A stretch of 58,220 nucleotides of DNA from a virus (IMGVR_UViG_3300036820_000022:1-58220); one strand, 5' to 3'. Numbered from the stretch's first letter, positions 6,681 through 15,367 are shown. The notes: a model not told the origin generated them from the letters alone. Numbers and translations: made by a program.

Positions 6681-7808
6681 ATGAGTACCACTGCCGCAGA
6701 CAAGCCGACCAACGGCGCGGCGATCGTTCCGACCGACCCTAATCCGTTTGGCACCCGTCGGGCGCCCAGCAACGCCGCAGTTGAAGTCGAGAGCCAGCGC
6801 GCGATCGCCGAGACGCAAGCGGCCATGGTCATCGCGCAGCGCTTCCCTCGCGATCCCGTCGTCGGGATGGACCGCATTCTTCAAGCCTTTACGCGCACGA
6901 CGCTGGCCGAAAAGGCGCTCTACACGTACGCCCGCGGCGGGACAGATATCACCGGCCCGTCGATCCGCGCAGCCGAAGCGATCGCCCAAGATTGGGGCAA
7001 TATGCAGTTCGGCATCCGCGAGCTAGAGCAGCGCAGCGGCGAGAGCACCGTCGAAGCCTTTGCCTGGGACGTCGAACGAAACACGCGTTCGACCAAGGTC
7101 TTTCAGGTCAAGCACATTCGGCACACCAAAAAGGGTCAATACCGACTCGAAGATCCGCGCGACATATACGAACTCGTCGCCAACCAGGGCGCCCGACGGC
7201 TGCGCGCCTGCATCCTTTCGATCATCCCGGGCGACGTTATCGAAGCTGCGGTGAAGCAAGCCGAGAAAACGCTTCAGACCAAGGTCGAGCTAACGCCGGA
7301 AAAGATTCAGTCGATGCTCGATATGTTTGGGTCGATCGGCGTGTCGCGCCGGATGCTCGAAGCGAAGATTCAGCGGCGCATCGAGGCAATCACGCCGGCG
7401 CTCGTCGTGCAACTCGGGAAGATCTACAACTCCATCGAGGACGGCATGAGCGGGGTTCAGGATCACTTCGAGATCGAAGAGCAGGCCGCCGACGATGCCA
7501 GCGGCAAGTCGCGCACCGACGCGCTAGCCGATAAGCTGAAGGCTAGGCAGAAACCTGAAGCCGCAGCGCCACCGGCCGAACAAGAGAAGGTCGCGCCGGC
7601 TGCCGAGCAGATCGACGACAAATCGGTTCGCGCCGAGCTGCGGACGAAGATCGCCAAGCTTTGGGAGCACCTTCCGCTCAAAAAGCGCGAGGCCATCCTC
7701 AAGGCAGAGTATCCGAAGCAAAACTCGATCATCGACCTTGCGACCGACCAACTCATCGAGTTCCACGATAAGCTTCCTGAACTGCTCACGCAGGGCGAAG
7801 AAGAGTGA
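6681..7808 (+). CDS. Probable single-strand annealing recombinase partner
   Basis: A 375-residue protein with the conserved block QAAMVIAQRFPRDPVV, then RTTLAEKALYTYARGG, FGIRELEQRSGES and ELVANQGARRLRACIL. I recall this block from phage proteins that stand next to YqaJ exonucleases. Position and length fit a RecT/Erf-like annealing protein, but the family name is not certain. An acidic/Ala-Pro linker precedes a C-terminal helical domain. AAGGAG lies upstream of the ATG. Confidence 0.75.
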   Translation: MSTTAADKPTNGAAIVPTDPNPFGTRRAPSNAAVEVESQRAIAETQAAMVIAQRFPRDPVVGMDRILQAFTRTTLAEKALYTYARGGTDITGPSIRAAEAIAQDWGNMQFGIRELEQRSGESTVEAFAWDVERNTRSTKVFQVKHIRHTKKGQYRLEDPRDIYELVANQGARRLRACILSIIPGDVIEAAVKQAEKTLQTKVELTPEKIQSMLDMFGSIGVSRRMLEAKIQRRIEAITPALVVQLGKIYNSIEDGMSGVQDHFEIEEQAADDASGKSRTDALADKLKARQKPEAAAPPAEQEKVAPAAEQIDDKSVRAELRTKIAKLWEHLPLKKREAILKAEYPKQNSIIDLATDQLIEFHDKLPELLTQGEEE

Positions 7809-8521
7809 GAATCGACGAGGCGACGTTCGTGATCTTTGATGTGGAGAGCACGGGGCTCGATCCAGACAAAGACGAGGTGGTGGAAGTTGCGGCGGTAGCG
7901 ACGTCGCTCTCCAACCCGCTGCTGGGAATGTGGTCGTCGCTCGTCAAGCCGTCGATACCGATTCCGCCCGAAGTCAGCGCCATCCACGGTATCACCGACG
8001 ATGACGTTGTCGGCGCGCAGCCGTGGCCGGAGGTGCTGAAGCAGCTCCACGCCTTCCTTGCGCCGTTGTCGCCGATCGCGAAAGTATCGCACAATTTCGC
8101 TTTCGACTCAGGCTTCTTACACACGCGCAACGGCATCTGCACGGCGCGCCTAGCCCAGCACCTATGGAGCGGGGCGCCCAACTACAAGAACAACACCTTG
8201 CGCTTCTGGAGGGGCTTGCAACCCGAAACCTTTGGCATTGCGGCACATCGAGCGCTTGGCGATTCGCTCGTTACCACCGCGCTGCTGCGCGACGAACTGA
8301 CCTCGCCGGAGTTCCAAGCCCTAAAGATCGACGACGTCGAGGCGCTGATTGAATACGCCGAGACGCCGATTCTGTTCGATGCTTGGCCTTTCGGAAAACA
8401 TAAGGGCCAGCCGATTGACGCTGCGGATTGGAGTTATATCCGTTGGTGCCTTGAGAAGATGCCCGACCTTTCGCGCGATATGCGCTACACCCTCGAACTT
8501 CAACTAAAAGGAGCCGCGTAA
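7805..8521 (+). CDS. DEDDh 3'-5' exonuclease (DnaQ-like)
   Basis: A 238-residue protein. Exo I motif FDVESTGLDP, Exo II HNFAFDSGFL and Exo III HRALGDSLVT are all present. The C-terminal segment FGKHKGQPIDAADWSYIRWC matches the small domain often fused to phage and bacterial exonucleases of this kind (DUF3820-like). It probably trims DNA during replication or recombination. The GTG start overlaps the preceding stop by four bases. Confidence 0.92.
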   Translation: MRIDEATFVIFDVESTGLDPDKDEVVEVAAVATSLSNPLLGMWSSLVKPSIPIPPEVSAIHGITDDDVVGAQPWPEVLKQLHAFLAPLSPIAKVSHNFAFDSGFLHTRNGICTARLAQHLWSGAPNYKNNTLRFWRGLQPETFGIAAHRALGDSLVTTALLRDELTSPEFQALKIDDVEALIEYAETPILFDAWPFGKHKGQPIDAADWSYIRWCLEKMPDLSRDMRYTLELQLKGAA

Positions 8522-8523
8522 CT

Positions 8524-8877
8524 ATGCTCCTCCTCGACCCGACGACACAGCCCGACTTCTTTGTCTCCCGAGCTAACCGAACCAGAACCGAACTCCTCGC
8601 CAACCGACGCCGTTTCCAACGTGAGGGCGTAACGCTCGTCGCGGGCGATCGTAACTCCCTGTTCTTTCTCCCGATCGAAGCGCGCCGATCGATTGCCGTG
8701 CGGCCTGGGGTTAGACTCTCAGATTTCCAGCCCTCGACGTTCGATCAGATCCTAGACGGCGCGCTTAAAGGCGCATTCGCGAAGTTCGGAACCGTTCTCT
8801 ATCCATTCGCTTTTGGTTTACTGGCCGTGATGGTCGCGGTCCAAATCTACATACATTTCCATCCTTCCATTCCGTAG
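8524..8877 (+). CDS. Tail-anchored membrane protein (117 aa)
   Basis: A soluble N-terminal part rich in Arg/Phe is followed by one C-terminal transmembrane helix (FGTVLYPFAFGLLAVMVAV). Only 2 nt separate it from the exonuclease gene. The recessed membrane helix points to a membrane-attached early protein; function unknown. Confidence 0.65.
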   Translation: MLLLDPTTQPDFFVSRANRTRTELLANRRRFQREGVTLVAGDRNSLFFLPIEARRSIAVRPGVRLSDFQPSTFDQILDGALKGAFAKFGTVLYPFAFGLLAVMVAVQIYIHFHPSIP

Positions 8878-8884
8878 AGGAACT

Positions 8885-9706
8885 TTGCCGCTACCATATG
8901 AGAAATTCTATCCTAAAGAATGGGAGGGCGACGCGCAGTTAATGTCGTGCTCCCTATCCGCGCGCGCTCTGTGGCGCCACATGCTCAACACTATGCGCGA
9001 AGCTGAGCCTTTCGGATTCTTTATCGGTCGCGCCGGCGAGACGATCGATCTCGTGCAATGGTCGAAGCGAATCAACGCACCACTGCGCGAAGTCCGCCAT
9101 GGAATCTCCGAGCTTGAGAGTAAACATGTTTTTTCGCGCGACGTCCTCGGCCGGATCTTTTCGCGCCGACAATTACGGGAAGTCGCTAAGTCGCTTGACG
9201 CCTTCGAGAATGGAAAAATGGGCGGCAATCCGGCCCTCCTTAGCGCCGAGGACCTTAACCAAGGGGTTAAAGGTGAGGTTAAGCCACTGGATAAGGCGGG
9301 GGTTAAGCCCGTGCGCGGGGGACTAGATACTAGATTACTAGATACTAGTTCGGACTCACTACGTTCGTCCGCGCTCGCCTTCGGGTCATGGCCCCAAAAA
9401 ATGGATCGGCTCCGGGCGCTCGCCCTAATCTTCATCGCCGAGTTCGCGAACTGCCGCGACGCGACCAAAGCGGAAAAATACGTCGGGGCCTACACCGGCT
9501 ATCTCGCCGCCATTCGCGGCCGCGGCTTGTCGATCGAGCAGGCATGGCAAGCCTGCACCGATGCGCGCGATGCCTGCGGCGGCCGGCCGCTCTTCGCCGG
9601 CTCCGTCCGGACGGCTATAAACTTTCTCCCGACGCGCGAGACCCCAAATAGCGACACGGCCGGCGAGTCGCCATCTGCCCGCTATCGCCGGGTGCAAGGG
9701 CTGTGA
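8885..9706 (+). CDS. Replication initiation protein (lambda O/replisome-organizer type)
   Basis: A 273-residue protein. The N-terminal part (KFYPKEWEGDAQLMSCS, ALWRHMLNTM) resembles the winged-helix domain of phage replisome organizers, and the C-terminal part is helical like a DnaD/loader-binding domain. The next gene is a DnaC-type loader, the classic O-P arrangement. TTG at 8885 is preceded by AGAGGAAC. The middle of the gene (9256-9349) contains iteron-like repeats, as in lambda where the origin lies inside gene O. Confidence 0.8.
   Translation: MPLPYEKFYPKEWEGDAQLMSCSLSARALWRHMLNTMREAEPFGFFIGRAGETIDLVQWSKRINAPLREVRHGISELESKHVFSRDVLGRIFSRRQLREVAKSLDAFENGKMGGNPALLSAEDLNQGVKGEVKPLDKAGVKPVRGGLDTRLLDTSSDSLRSSALAFGSWPQKMDRLRALALIFIAEFANCRDATKAEKYVGAYTGYLAAIRGRGLSIEQAWQACTDARDACGGRPLFAGSVRTAINFLPTRETPNSDTAGESPSARYRRVQGL
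9256..9349 (+). repeat. Iteron-like repeats, candidate replication origin
   Basis: GGGGTTAAAG, GAGGTTAAGCC and GGGGGTTAAGCCC recur within 9260-9310, and CTAGATACTAG occurs twice (from 9323 and 9338), forming an AT-rich, partly palindromic block. All lie inside the initiator gene. This is the arrangement of a lambda-type origin. Origin function is inference from position and repetition. Confidence 0.55.
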
Positions 9707-10461
9707 TCCACGTGAGCGAGATCGATCCGATGCCCGAGATTCGGGAGCGCATCGCGGCGCGCCAAGCCCTGCCGAACCCGCGGGTTGCTGAGTTCGAAGC
9801 GCGTGAGGCGCAGCGGATCCAGCGTGAGCGCGAACAGCGCCGGAGCCGCCTGCGCCTATCGAGCGGCGTCCCAAAAATGTTCGAGGCCGCAGCCATCGAG
9901 CGCGTCGACGTCGTGCCTGGGAACTCAGACGGCGTGCACGCGGCGGCGTTTGTCGTCGAGCAAAGTTTCAAGGCGAGCCTCGCGCTGCACGGTAGCGATT
10001 CCGAACGCGGGCAGGTCGGAAATAGCAAAACGACCTTGGCCTGCGCGATCGTGAATGCCGCGACCGAGCTGCTGATCCCCGCAAAGTTTACACGTGCATG
10101 CAGCCTCTTCGACGATTTTCTCGAGGCGTCGAAGTACAGCAGCGACGAGAGCGTTGTCGAGATTCAGCAACACCTGTCGCGCACCAACGTGCTTGTCATC
10201 GACGATCTCGGCCGCGAGCGATTGAACAAGTTAACGCTGCCGTGGCTGTACGAGCTGCTCGATCGCCGGTGGGCTGAATGCCGCCCGCTGATCGTAACGA
10301 CCAATCTAAGTTTCGACCAGCTTTACGAGCGCTATGCTGCGGCTTGCAAGGCATCCGGCGAACCCGATTCGACCGCCAACGGCATCGTCGACCGCCTCCG
10401 TGGCCTTATCCCGATCGACCGTTGGGTGCAAGTCACTGGACAGTCGCGGAGGGGCCGATGA
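9703..10461 (+). CDS. DnaC-like helicase loader ATPase
   Basis: A 252-residue AAA+ protein. Walker A is GQVGNSKTTLA (Ser in place of the usual second Gly before Lys), Walker B is VLVIDDLG, and a sensor-like LIVTTNLS follows. The basic, Arg-rich N-terminal segment would contact the helicase. No phage DnaB is seen in the window, so it probably loads the host helicase. The GTGA overlap couples it to the initiator. Confidence 0.9.
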   Translation: MIHVSEIDPMPEIRERIAARQALPNPRVAEFEAREAQRIQREREQRRSRLRLSSGVPKMFEAAAIERVDVVPGNSDGVHAAAFVVEQSFKASLALHGSDSERGQVGNSKTTLACAIVNAATELLIPAKFTRACSLFDDFLEASKYSSDESVVEIQQHLSRTNVLVIDDLGRERLNKLTLPWLYELLDRRWAECRPLIVTTNLSFDQLYERYAAACKASGEPDSTANGIVDRLRGLIPIDRWVQVTGQSRRGR

Positions 10462-10622
10462 CCGACGTAAAGCGCGCGCTGCGTATCGACCGCGCGAGCC
10501 GTCGCGATGGCACGTGCAGGGTGTGCGGCCTAACACGTACCGTCTTTGCCGTCGTGCTCCCAAACAGTGTCCATGCGTGGTGCTGCGAGAGCTGCGCGGG
10601 CGACTGCGAGGCAATGCCGTAA
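10458..10622 (+). CDS. Small zinc-ribbon protein (54 aa)
   Basis: Two Cys pairs, CRVCG and CCESC, separated by about 20 residues form a likely zinc ribbon. The ATGA overlap with the loader gene sets the start. Function unknown. Confidence 0.7.
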   Translation: MTDVKRALRIDRASRRDGTCRVCGLTRTVFAVVLPNSVHAWCCESCAGDCEAMP

Positions 10623-10623
10623 A

Positions 10624-11139
10624 ATGGCAATTGACGTCCACTTCTCAAGCAAGGCGCTAGATTGGGAAACGCCGCAAGCCTTTTTTGATACGGTAAACGC
10701 GGAGTTCGACCTGCAATTGGATGTGTGCGCGACTCCCGCGAACGCAAAGCTGCAAGCGTTCTTTACGCCCGCTGAAGATGCGCTAGGGCGTAAGTGGTCC
10801 GTCGCGTACGGAATAGATGACCTTGGCGGCTGCGCAGTGCCGCTTCCCGCGCGCTGCTGGATGAATCCACCGTATGGTCGCGAGATCGGAAAGTGGATGA
10901 AGAAGGCGTACGAAGAAAGCCTGATGGGCGCGCTTGTTGTGTGCCTTGTTCCCACGCGAACTGACACCGCCTGGTGGCACGACTATGCGGCGAAAGGCGA
11001 GATCCGATTCGTGCGGGGCCGCTTGAAGTTTGGCGGCAGCAAATGGAACGCCCCGTTCCCGTGCGCCCTGGTAATATTCCGGCCGCCGTATGAGATTTGG
11101 ACGAACGGGCGCGATCTATTCTCTGAGCCAGTTCAATGA
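10624..11139 (+). CDS. Phage DNA N6-adenine methyltransferase
   Basis: A 171-residue protein of the phage Dam-like type: HFSSKALDWETP at the N terminus, the catalytic NPPYG motif in CWMNPPYGREIGKW, and the conserved RLKFGG segment towards the end. It probably methylates adenines in phage DNA as protection from host nucleases or for regulation. The ATG at 10624 lies 2 nt after the previous stop. Confidence 0.9.
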   Translation: MAIDVHFSSKALDWETPQAFFDTVNAEFDLQLDVCATPANAKLQAFFTPAEDALGRKWSVAYGIDDLGGCAVPLPARCWMNPPYGREIGKWMKKAYEESLMGALVVCLVPTRTDTAWWHDYAAKGEIRFVRGRLKFGGSKWNAPFPCALVIFRPPYEIWTNGRDLFSEPVQ

Positions 11140-11390
11140 CGATACGCGAGCTACAAATCGGCGCCGATCGCCTCGAACGCTTGCCGTGCCCCGCGTGTTG
11201 CGGCGGCGGACGAGTTGCCGGCGGCCGAAGCTGGGGCCGAGGGATAAGCGATATGCCAATGAGCGTCGGTCCGTGCTTACGCTGCGACGGCAGCGGTTTT
11301 GAAAGCGCGGCGGACTACCGCGACCGCGTGCTCTCGTACTTCACCGGCGGCAACCGCGCGAACATCGCCAGTGCGTTGGAGGCAATGTGA
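11136..11390 (+). CDS. DnaJ-type zinc-finger protein (84 aa)
   Basis: CPACCGGGRV and CLRCDGSGF repeat the CxxCxGxG pattern of DnaJ zinc modules, without a J domain. It overlaps both neighbours. Its role is unknown. Confidence 0.75.
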   Translation: MTIRELQIGADRLERLPCPACCGGGRVAGGRSWGRGISDMPMSVGPCLRCDGSGFESAADYRDRVLSYFTGGNRANIASALEAM

Positions 11391-12232
11391 ACGGGCCGCT
11401 GCGCGATCTAACGCAGGCGCTCATCGCGTACCGCGGTTGGCACGTTATGAACGGCAGGCTTACGGCATACGGAGTAGGACCGAGAGTGTGGCCGACGTTC
11501 AAGCCGTTCAGTGCCATCTGCGAGTCTCCAAACCATACGACTGTTCCGCACGACGCGCCGCATATTGGCTGTACTTGTGGCCTCTACGGCTTCGCGGACG
11601 AAGCAACGCTTATGCAGGTATTAGGTGCTACAGTTCTCGGGCGTGTTGCGCTGTGGGGCCGCGTCGTCGTTTGTGGACTGTGCCATGTTGGCGGCGGATG
11701 CGTCTGCACAATGGTGCCACCGGAGGGCCTAAAGAAATCCTGCCCGGGCGTCCGCATTCACGGCTACCGCGCAGAGTACGCATATCCGCAAGTGCTCTAC
11801 TACGTAAAGACCCCGAGCCTAGATAACAAGAATCGCGTCCGTGAACTGGCTGCTACTTACGGAATCGACGCCGTACCGATGCCAGACAGGCTTAGCAATC
11901 CTTGCGACTTTGTTACATTCGGCGCGACGCGTAGGTATCTGATGCCGCAGCGCACGGGCGCTGCCATCAGCGCGCAAATGGCCGGAATGGCGCCTATCCT
12001 TGTCAATGAAAAGGAGCAAATCCCGTACTCCAACTTTAAGACGTCCTTCTCGAAGTTAGCCGATTTCATACTTGGCGGATTCCCAGCGCTGAGAATATGC
12101 TTAAAATGCACGCACCGTAAGGCGACGCATTACCTCGGGAAATCATGCCTAGCTCACACGGACTACAACGAAAGAGGCCGCCGGGACTGGTGCCCGTGCG
12201 AGCGATTCGAAGAGTCGCACGCCGATGGCTGA
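11387..12232 (+). CDS. Conserved phage protein with Cys clusters (281 aa)
   Basis: The segment APHIGCTCGLYGF, with paired Cys before and after (VVCGLCHVGGGCVC), is a pattern I recall from phage proteins of unknown function. A second Cys-rich part, ICLKCTHRKATHYLGKSC, lies near the C terminus. It may bind zinc at two sites. GTGA overlap with the gene before. Function unknown. Confidence 0.7.
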   Translation: MNGPLRDLTQALIAYRGWHVMNGRLTAYGVGPRVWPTFKPFSAICESPNHTTVPHDAPHIGCTCGLYGFADEATLMQVLGATVLGRVALWGRVVVCGLCHVGGGCVCTMVPPEGLKKSCPGVRIHGYRAEYAYPQVLYYVKTPSLDNKNRVRELAATYGIDAVPMPDRLSNPCDFVTFGATRRYLMPQRTGAAISAQMAGMAPILVNEKEQIPYSNFKTSFSKLADFILGGFPALRICLKCTHRKATHYLGKSCLAHTDYNERGRRDWCPCERFEESHADG

Positions 12233-12359
12233 AATCGGCGAAGGCATCGAGACGATCGAGATCAAGCCTGCGGATATCCCGGTGCCCACGCGGATGCCCG
12301 CGCTGCCGACGCGCGCGCCCGAGTTGGTTCCCGTTGCACCTGCGGAGATTGCGAAATGA
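12225..12359 (+). CDS. Small Pro-rich ORF (44 aa)
   Basis: Starts eight bases before the end of the upstream gene and ends in a four-base overlap with the next. The product is acidic at the N terminus and Pro-rich after. Only the tight coupling supports it. Confidence 0.5.
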   Translation: MAEIGEGIETIEIKPADIPVPTRMPALPTRAPELVPVAPAEIAK

Positions 12360-12550
12360 TGGCCGAGCAACTCTCCGACGTTCTCGCGGCGCTGTGCATC
12401 ATGGCGCTGGTCGGGCGCACCGTTAACGCCGCAAACAAAGCCGTTTCCCCAACCCAGGCCGCGCGACGTCGCTCCATTCGGCGCGCGGTCGAATCTTCAC
12501 CGCTCGCTCCGCGCGAGCAGAAAGCACAGCATGGCACGCACCAAAACTAA
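12356..12550 (+). CDS. Small protein with hydrophobic N-terminal helix (64 aa)
   Basis: A hydrophobic stretch (LAALCIMALVG) is followed by a basic tail. It overlaps the next gene by 20 bases. Function unknown. Confidence 0.5.
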   Translation: MMAEQLSDVLAALCIMALVGRTVNAANKAVSPTQAARRRSIRRAVESSPLAPREQKAQHGTHQN

Positions 12551-13079
12551 GACCGCAGAGCTCAAGCCCGACCTCGTCGCCGGGATGGAAGTTATAATCG
12601 TTCGCGAGGGCTCGACAAAGGGACAGATCGGCACGATTGCCGAGGTCGACCACGAGGATAGCCAGGTCCGGCTTTCGCAGTGGGGCTGGCTGCCGTTCGA
12701 CGCCGTCGAGTCGATCGCGACCTCGGCGCAAGCCCCGCAAAGCCGCAACGGCACTGTTGACGGCGAAGACGCGAAGCTCGTCTTTGATGGCGGCGCCGGC
12801 GCTCCAACCGGAGACGAGCCGATGATCAAGCCCGCGCTCGACGACCTGGTCAAGTCGCTGGCCCGCGCGCAGATCAAACGCGCCGAGTGCGCCGTAAAAA
12901 AGAAAAAGGCCAACGAGGACTTCCAGGAAGCGGATGGGGTCTTCGACGCGATCGCCGCTGAGATCGTCGAGCATTACGGCAACGTCGAGCAGCTGCGGAT
13001 GCAGTTCGGCGCGACCGAGTCCGACGGCGAGGAAGCGGCAGAAGAAGAGCGCGAGCCCGTCGGCGCCGGCGTCGAGTAG
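12531..13079 (+). CDS. KOW-like domain protein (182 aa)
   Basis: Residues 15-60 (AGMEVIIVREG, GQIGTIAEVDHEDSQVRL, GWLPFDAVES) form an SH3/KOW-like barrel pattern as in NusG or ribosomal proteins. A helical part with a Lys run and an acidic C terminus follow. KOW folds bind nucleic acid or protein; a role in transcription or translation is possible but not shown. Confidence 0.65.
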   Translation: MARTKTKTAELKPDLVAGMEVIIVREGSTKGQIGTIAEVDHEDSQVRLSQWGWLPFDAVESIATSAQAPQSRNGTVDGEDAKLVFDGGAGAPTGDEPMIKPALDDLVKSLARAQIKRAECAVKKKKANEDFQEADGVFDAIAAEIVEHYGNVEQLRMQFGATESDGEEAAEEEREPVGAGVE

Positions 13080-13307
13080 ATGCGCCGCTTCCAACCGCCC
13101 AACGTCCGCGCGCGCATCATGGAGTTGCTTTCCGATGGCAAGCCGCGGTTAACCCAAGAGATCGCCGACGAAATCCACACACGCTTCGGGTTCTCAATTC
13201 TCACGGTGCGCGCGGAAATGTCGCTCGTCGCTTGGCTGCGCTACATCGACCGCGTTCGGATCGGCAAAACGTGGCAGTATTGGCGTAACGATATCGAGGC
13301 GCGGTGA
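13080..13307 (+). CDS. Winged-helix-like small protein (75 aa)
   Basis: VRARIMELLSDGKPRLTQEI followed by FSILTVRAEMSLVAWLRYI and a basic wing fits a small winged-helix DNA-binding domain. It starts directly after the previous stop and ends in a GTGA overlap. Possibly a regulator. Confidence 0.65.
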   Translation: MRRFQPPNVRARIMELLSDGKPRLTQEIADEIHTRFGFSILTVRAEMSLVAWLRYIDRVRIGKTWQYWRNDIEAR

Positions 13308-13519
13308 CGGTCGCGACCGCGGGCTGCGCGGTTTGCGTTGCCAAGGGCGACGTCCGCGCGGCCTCGTCGCACCAGCCGCAGCGGCGTTGCCCGTCGTGCC
13401 GCTCCGCGCTCTGTAACACCCACTCACGGCGGTATTGCCGCAGCGATGGCAAGTGGGGCCGCGTCTGCGGGATTTGCCACACGCATCTGCACGACGAGCA
13501 GTTTCGGGGGGTGGGGTAG
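13304..13519 (+). CDS. Cys-rich zinc-finger protein (71 aa)
   Basis: CAVC, CPSCRSALC, YC and CGICH give enough Cys/His for two cross-braced zinc sites. GTG start overlaps the preceding stop. Function unknown. Confidence 0.65.
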   Translation: MTVATAGCAVCVAKGDVRAASSHQPQRRCPSCRSALCNTHSRRYCRSDGKWGRVCGICHTHLHDEQFRGVG

Positions 13520-13521
13520 CG

Positions 13522-14304
13522 ATGAGCGACAAGAGTAAGATCCAGTGGACTGACGCCACGTGGAATCCAGTTACGGGCTGCACGCAAATCCCGGGCGCGC
13601 ACGGAGGCCCTAGTGGGTGCGACAACTGTTACGCAAAGCGGCTGATCGACACGCGCATGATGGCGAACCCCAAGAGCAGCCGGTACGGCCATCCGTTCGA
13701 AGATGTGATGCTGCATCCCGATCGGCTAGATCAGCCGCTGAAGTGGAAAGAGCCGCGCCGGATCTTCGTCAACTCGCTGAGCGATCTGTTTCACCCCGCA
13801 ATCCCGAGACAGTTCCTTTTTGAGATCTATCTCAGAATGGTGAAGGCCGAGCGCCACACCTTCCAAGTGCTGACGAAGCGGCCGGAACGTGCCAAGAAAA
13901 TGATTCCGCGTGCGATGAATGCGTGCGCGTTTTACGACTGCGAGCTGCTTAGCGATCCACCGGAGAACGTCTGGCTCGGCACGTCGATCTCCTCGATGGC
14001 CGACGCGTGGCGCGCTGAGGCTTTACGAAAGACGCCGGCAGCGGTGCGCTTCCTTTCGCTCGAGCCATTGCTAGGTCCGATCGCGCCTGAAGTACTTCGA
14101 GGTGTCGATTGGGTGATCGTCGGCGGCGAAAGCGGACCCAGATGGCGACCGATGGATCTCGAGTGGGCTCGCGAACTGCGAGCGTACGCAGGCGGCGGAT
14201 TCGGCATCCCGTTCTTCTTCAAGCAGATCGCCGCCATGCGGCCTACCGACGACATGATCCCCGATGATCTGCGCATCCGCGAGTATCCGGAGGCAGGGGC
14301 GTAA
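13522..14304 (+). CDS. Phage Gp37/Gp68-type protein (DUF5131), three-Cys radical-SAM-like
   Basis: A 260-residue protein with IQWTDATWNPVTGC near the start and a C-x14-C-x2-C pattern ending GCDNCYAKRL, the signature of PF07505. Conserved FVNSLSDLFH, FQVLTKRPER, WLGTSIS, FLSLEPLLG and WVIVGGESG follow. The family is frequent in phages and is thought to be radical-SAM-like because of the Cys triad; its substrate is not known to me. ATG 13522 is chosen because the product then begins MSDKSKIQWTD, as in relatives. Confidence 0.9.
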   Translation: MSDKSKIQWTDATWNPVTGCTQIPGAHGGPSGCDNCYAKRLIDTRMMANPKSSRYGHPFEDVMLHPDRLDQPLKWKEPRRIFVNSLSDLFHPAIPRQFLFEIYLRMVKAERHTFQVLTKRPERAKKMIPRAMNACAFYDCELLSDPPENVWLGTSISSMADAWRAEALRKTPAAVRFLSLEPLLGPIAPEVLRGVDWVIVGGESGPRWRPMDLEWARELRAYAGGGFGIPFFFKQIAAMRPTDDMIPDDLRIREYPEAGA

Positions 14305-14486
14305 TGAAACTCTTGCTTATCGCGGCGCTGCTCGTCGTCGCTTCGCCTGTGCCGTCACCCGCGCCATCCCCGACGCCGCACCACTGGCGCTGCATCGGCG
14401 ACCCGTTCGACGCTGACCTCGGACCGATTGCGTGCTGGAAGATCACGCCGTCGCCGAGTCCCAAGCCGAAGCCAAGCCCACGATGA
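14304..14486 (+). CDS. Small exported Pro-rich protein (60 aa)
   Basis: A typical signal peptide (MKLLLIAALLVVASPVPS) is followed by Pro/Ser repeats and two Cys. It overlaps both neighbours. The same opening, MKLLL, and the Pro-Ser-Pro-Thr style recur in the larger exported protein at 25964. Function unknown. Confidence 0.6.
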   Translation: MKLLLIAALLVVASPVPSPAPSPTPHHWRCIGDPFDADLGPIACWKITPSPSPKPKPSPR

Positions 14487-15037
14487 CTGTAACGCTGCTC
14501 TCGCGGCACAAGGAAGAGCGCAAGACCGTCCCAGTGATGTGCGTCGAGCGCCTCACCGAGAATATCCGCTGGGACTGTGGCGAAAATCCGGTATGCCACG
14601 GGACGCCTTACGGCTTCGCATGTCATCATAAGGCGCAGTTCGTCGTCTACGCCCTGGGTGCAAAGCGCGCGCGCCTTTATTGCAGCAACTCGCAATGTCT
14701 AGCCGAGTCCTTGAAGTGTCGCCTGCCACGCCCCGCTGGCGAGGCAGAGCAGATCGAGGTTAAGCAGATTGAAGAGATGCGGCAGAGAAAAGCGATCGCC
14801 GACGCCAAGAAACAGCACGACGAAGCTGGCCGATGCGAAGCTCATGCACGCACGCTTTCCGGGCACTGCGAGCGGCTGCCAAAATTCTTCGTAGAGAACG
14901 GCCGCGACGAACCTGCGAGGCTTTGCTCGCATCACACGGTGCGTTACCGAAAGCGTACGGTCGTCTGCCGCCAAGGGGTCGGCATCATCGAGCGTCCGCG
15001 CAAGATCGAGCCAATCCTGCACGCCGTGAATAACTGA
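14483..15037 (+). CDS. Cys-rich protein with central coiled coil (184 aa)
   Basis: An N-terminal Cys-rich part (WDCGENPVCHG, FACHHK, YCSNSQC), a charged helical stretch rich in Glu/Lys/Arg (about 80-115) and a second Cys/His part (CEAHA, HCERL, CSHH) are visible. This suggests two zinc modules joined by a helix. ATGA overlap sets the start. Function unknown. Confidence 0.65.
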   Translation: MTVTLLSRHKEERKTVPVMCVERLTENIRWDCGENPVCHGTPYGFACHHKAQFVVYALGAKRARLYCSNSQCLAESLKCRLPRPAGEAEQIEVKQIEEMRQRKAIADAKKQHDEAGRCEAHARTLSGHCERLPKFFVENGRDEPARLCSHHTVRYRKRTVVCRQGVGIIERPRKIEPILHAVNN

Positions 15038-15052
15038 GAAAAGGAGACCAAA

Positions 15053-15340
15053 ATGCACGATTTCAACCCCCGGCTTCGCGACGGGCTCCACTTCTTCGAA
15101 GAGGCGAAGAAACTTACGAACGAGTTCTTCAAGACGCACCAGCGCGACGAAGGCCGCGCTCTCTGCGACGAGGCCGACCTCGAAGGCCAGTACCTCACCG
15201 GCGCGCACGATGCGCAAAAGCACGCGTTGCGGCCTGAAGCGATCCACGCTGCCATCGACGCGTACGAAAAGACCGGCGGCATGAGGCACGCGATCGATGC
15301 TGCGCTCGGAAAAGTTGAGCAGCCCGGCAACGGCTGCTGA
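15053..15340 (+). CDS. Conserved-looking helical protein (95 aa)
   Basis: A strong AAAAGGAG precedes the ATG. The product is an acidic, helical soluble protein starting MHDFNPRLRDGLHFFEEAKK. No family is recognised. The independent ribosome site suggests higher expression than its coupled neighbours. Confidence 0.7.
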   Translation: MHDFNPRLRDGLHFFEEAKKLTNEFFKTHQRDEGRALCDEADLEGQYLTGAHDAQKHALRPEAIHAAIDAYEKTGGMRHAIDAALGKVEQPGNGC

Positions 15341-15367
15341 TTCACCACACTACTGAGAAAGGAACCC

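Noticed and set aside
7463-8092. Leftward ORF of 209 codons opposite the annealing protein and DnaQ genes
   Set aside because: No motif; both sense genes are well supported.
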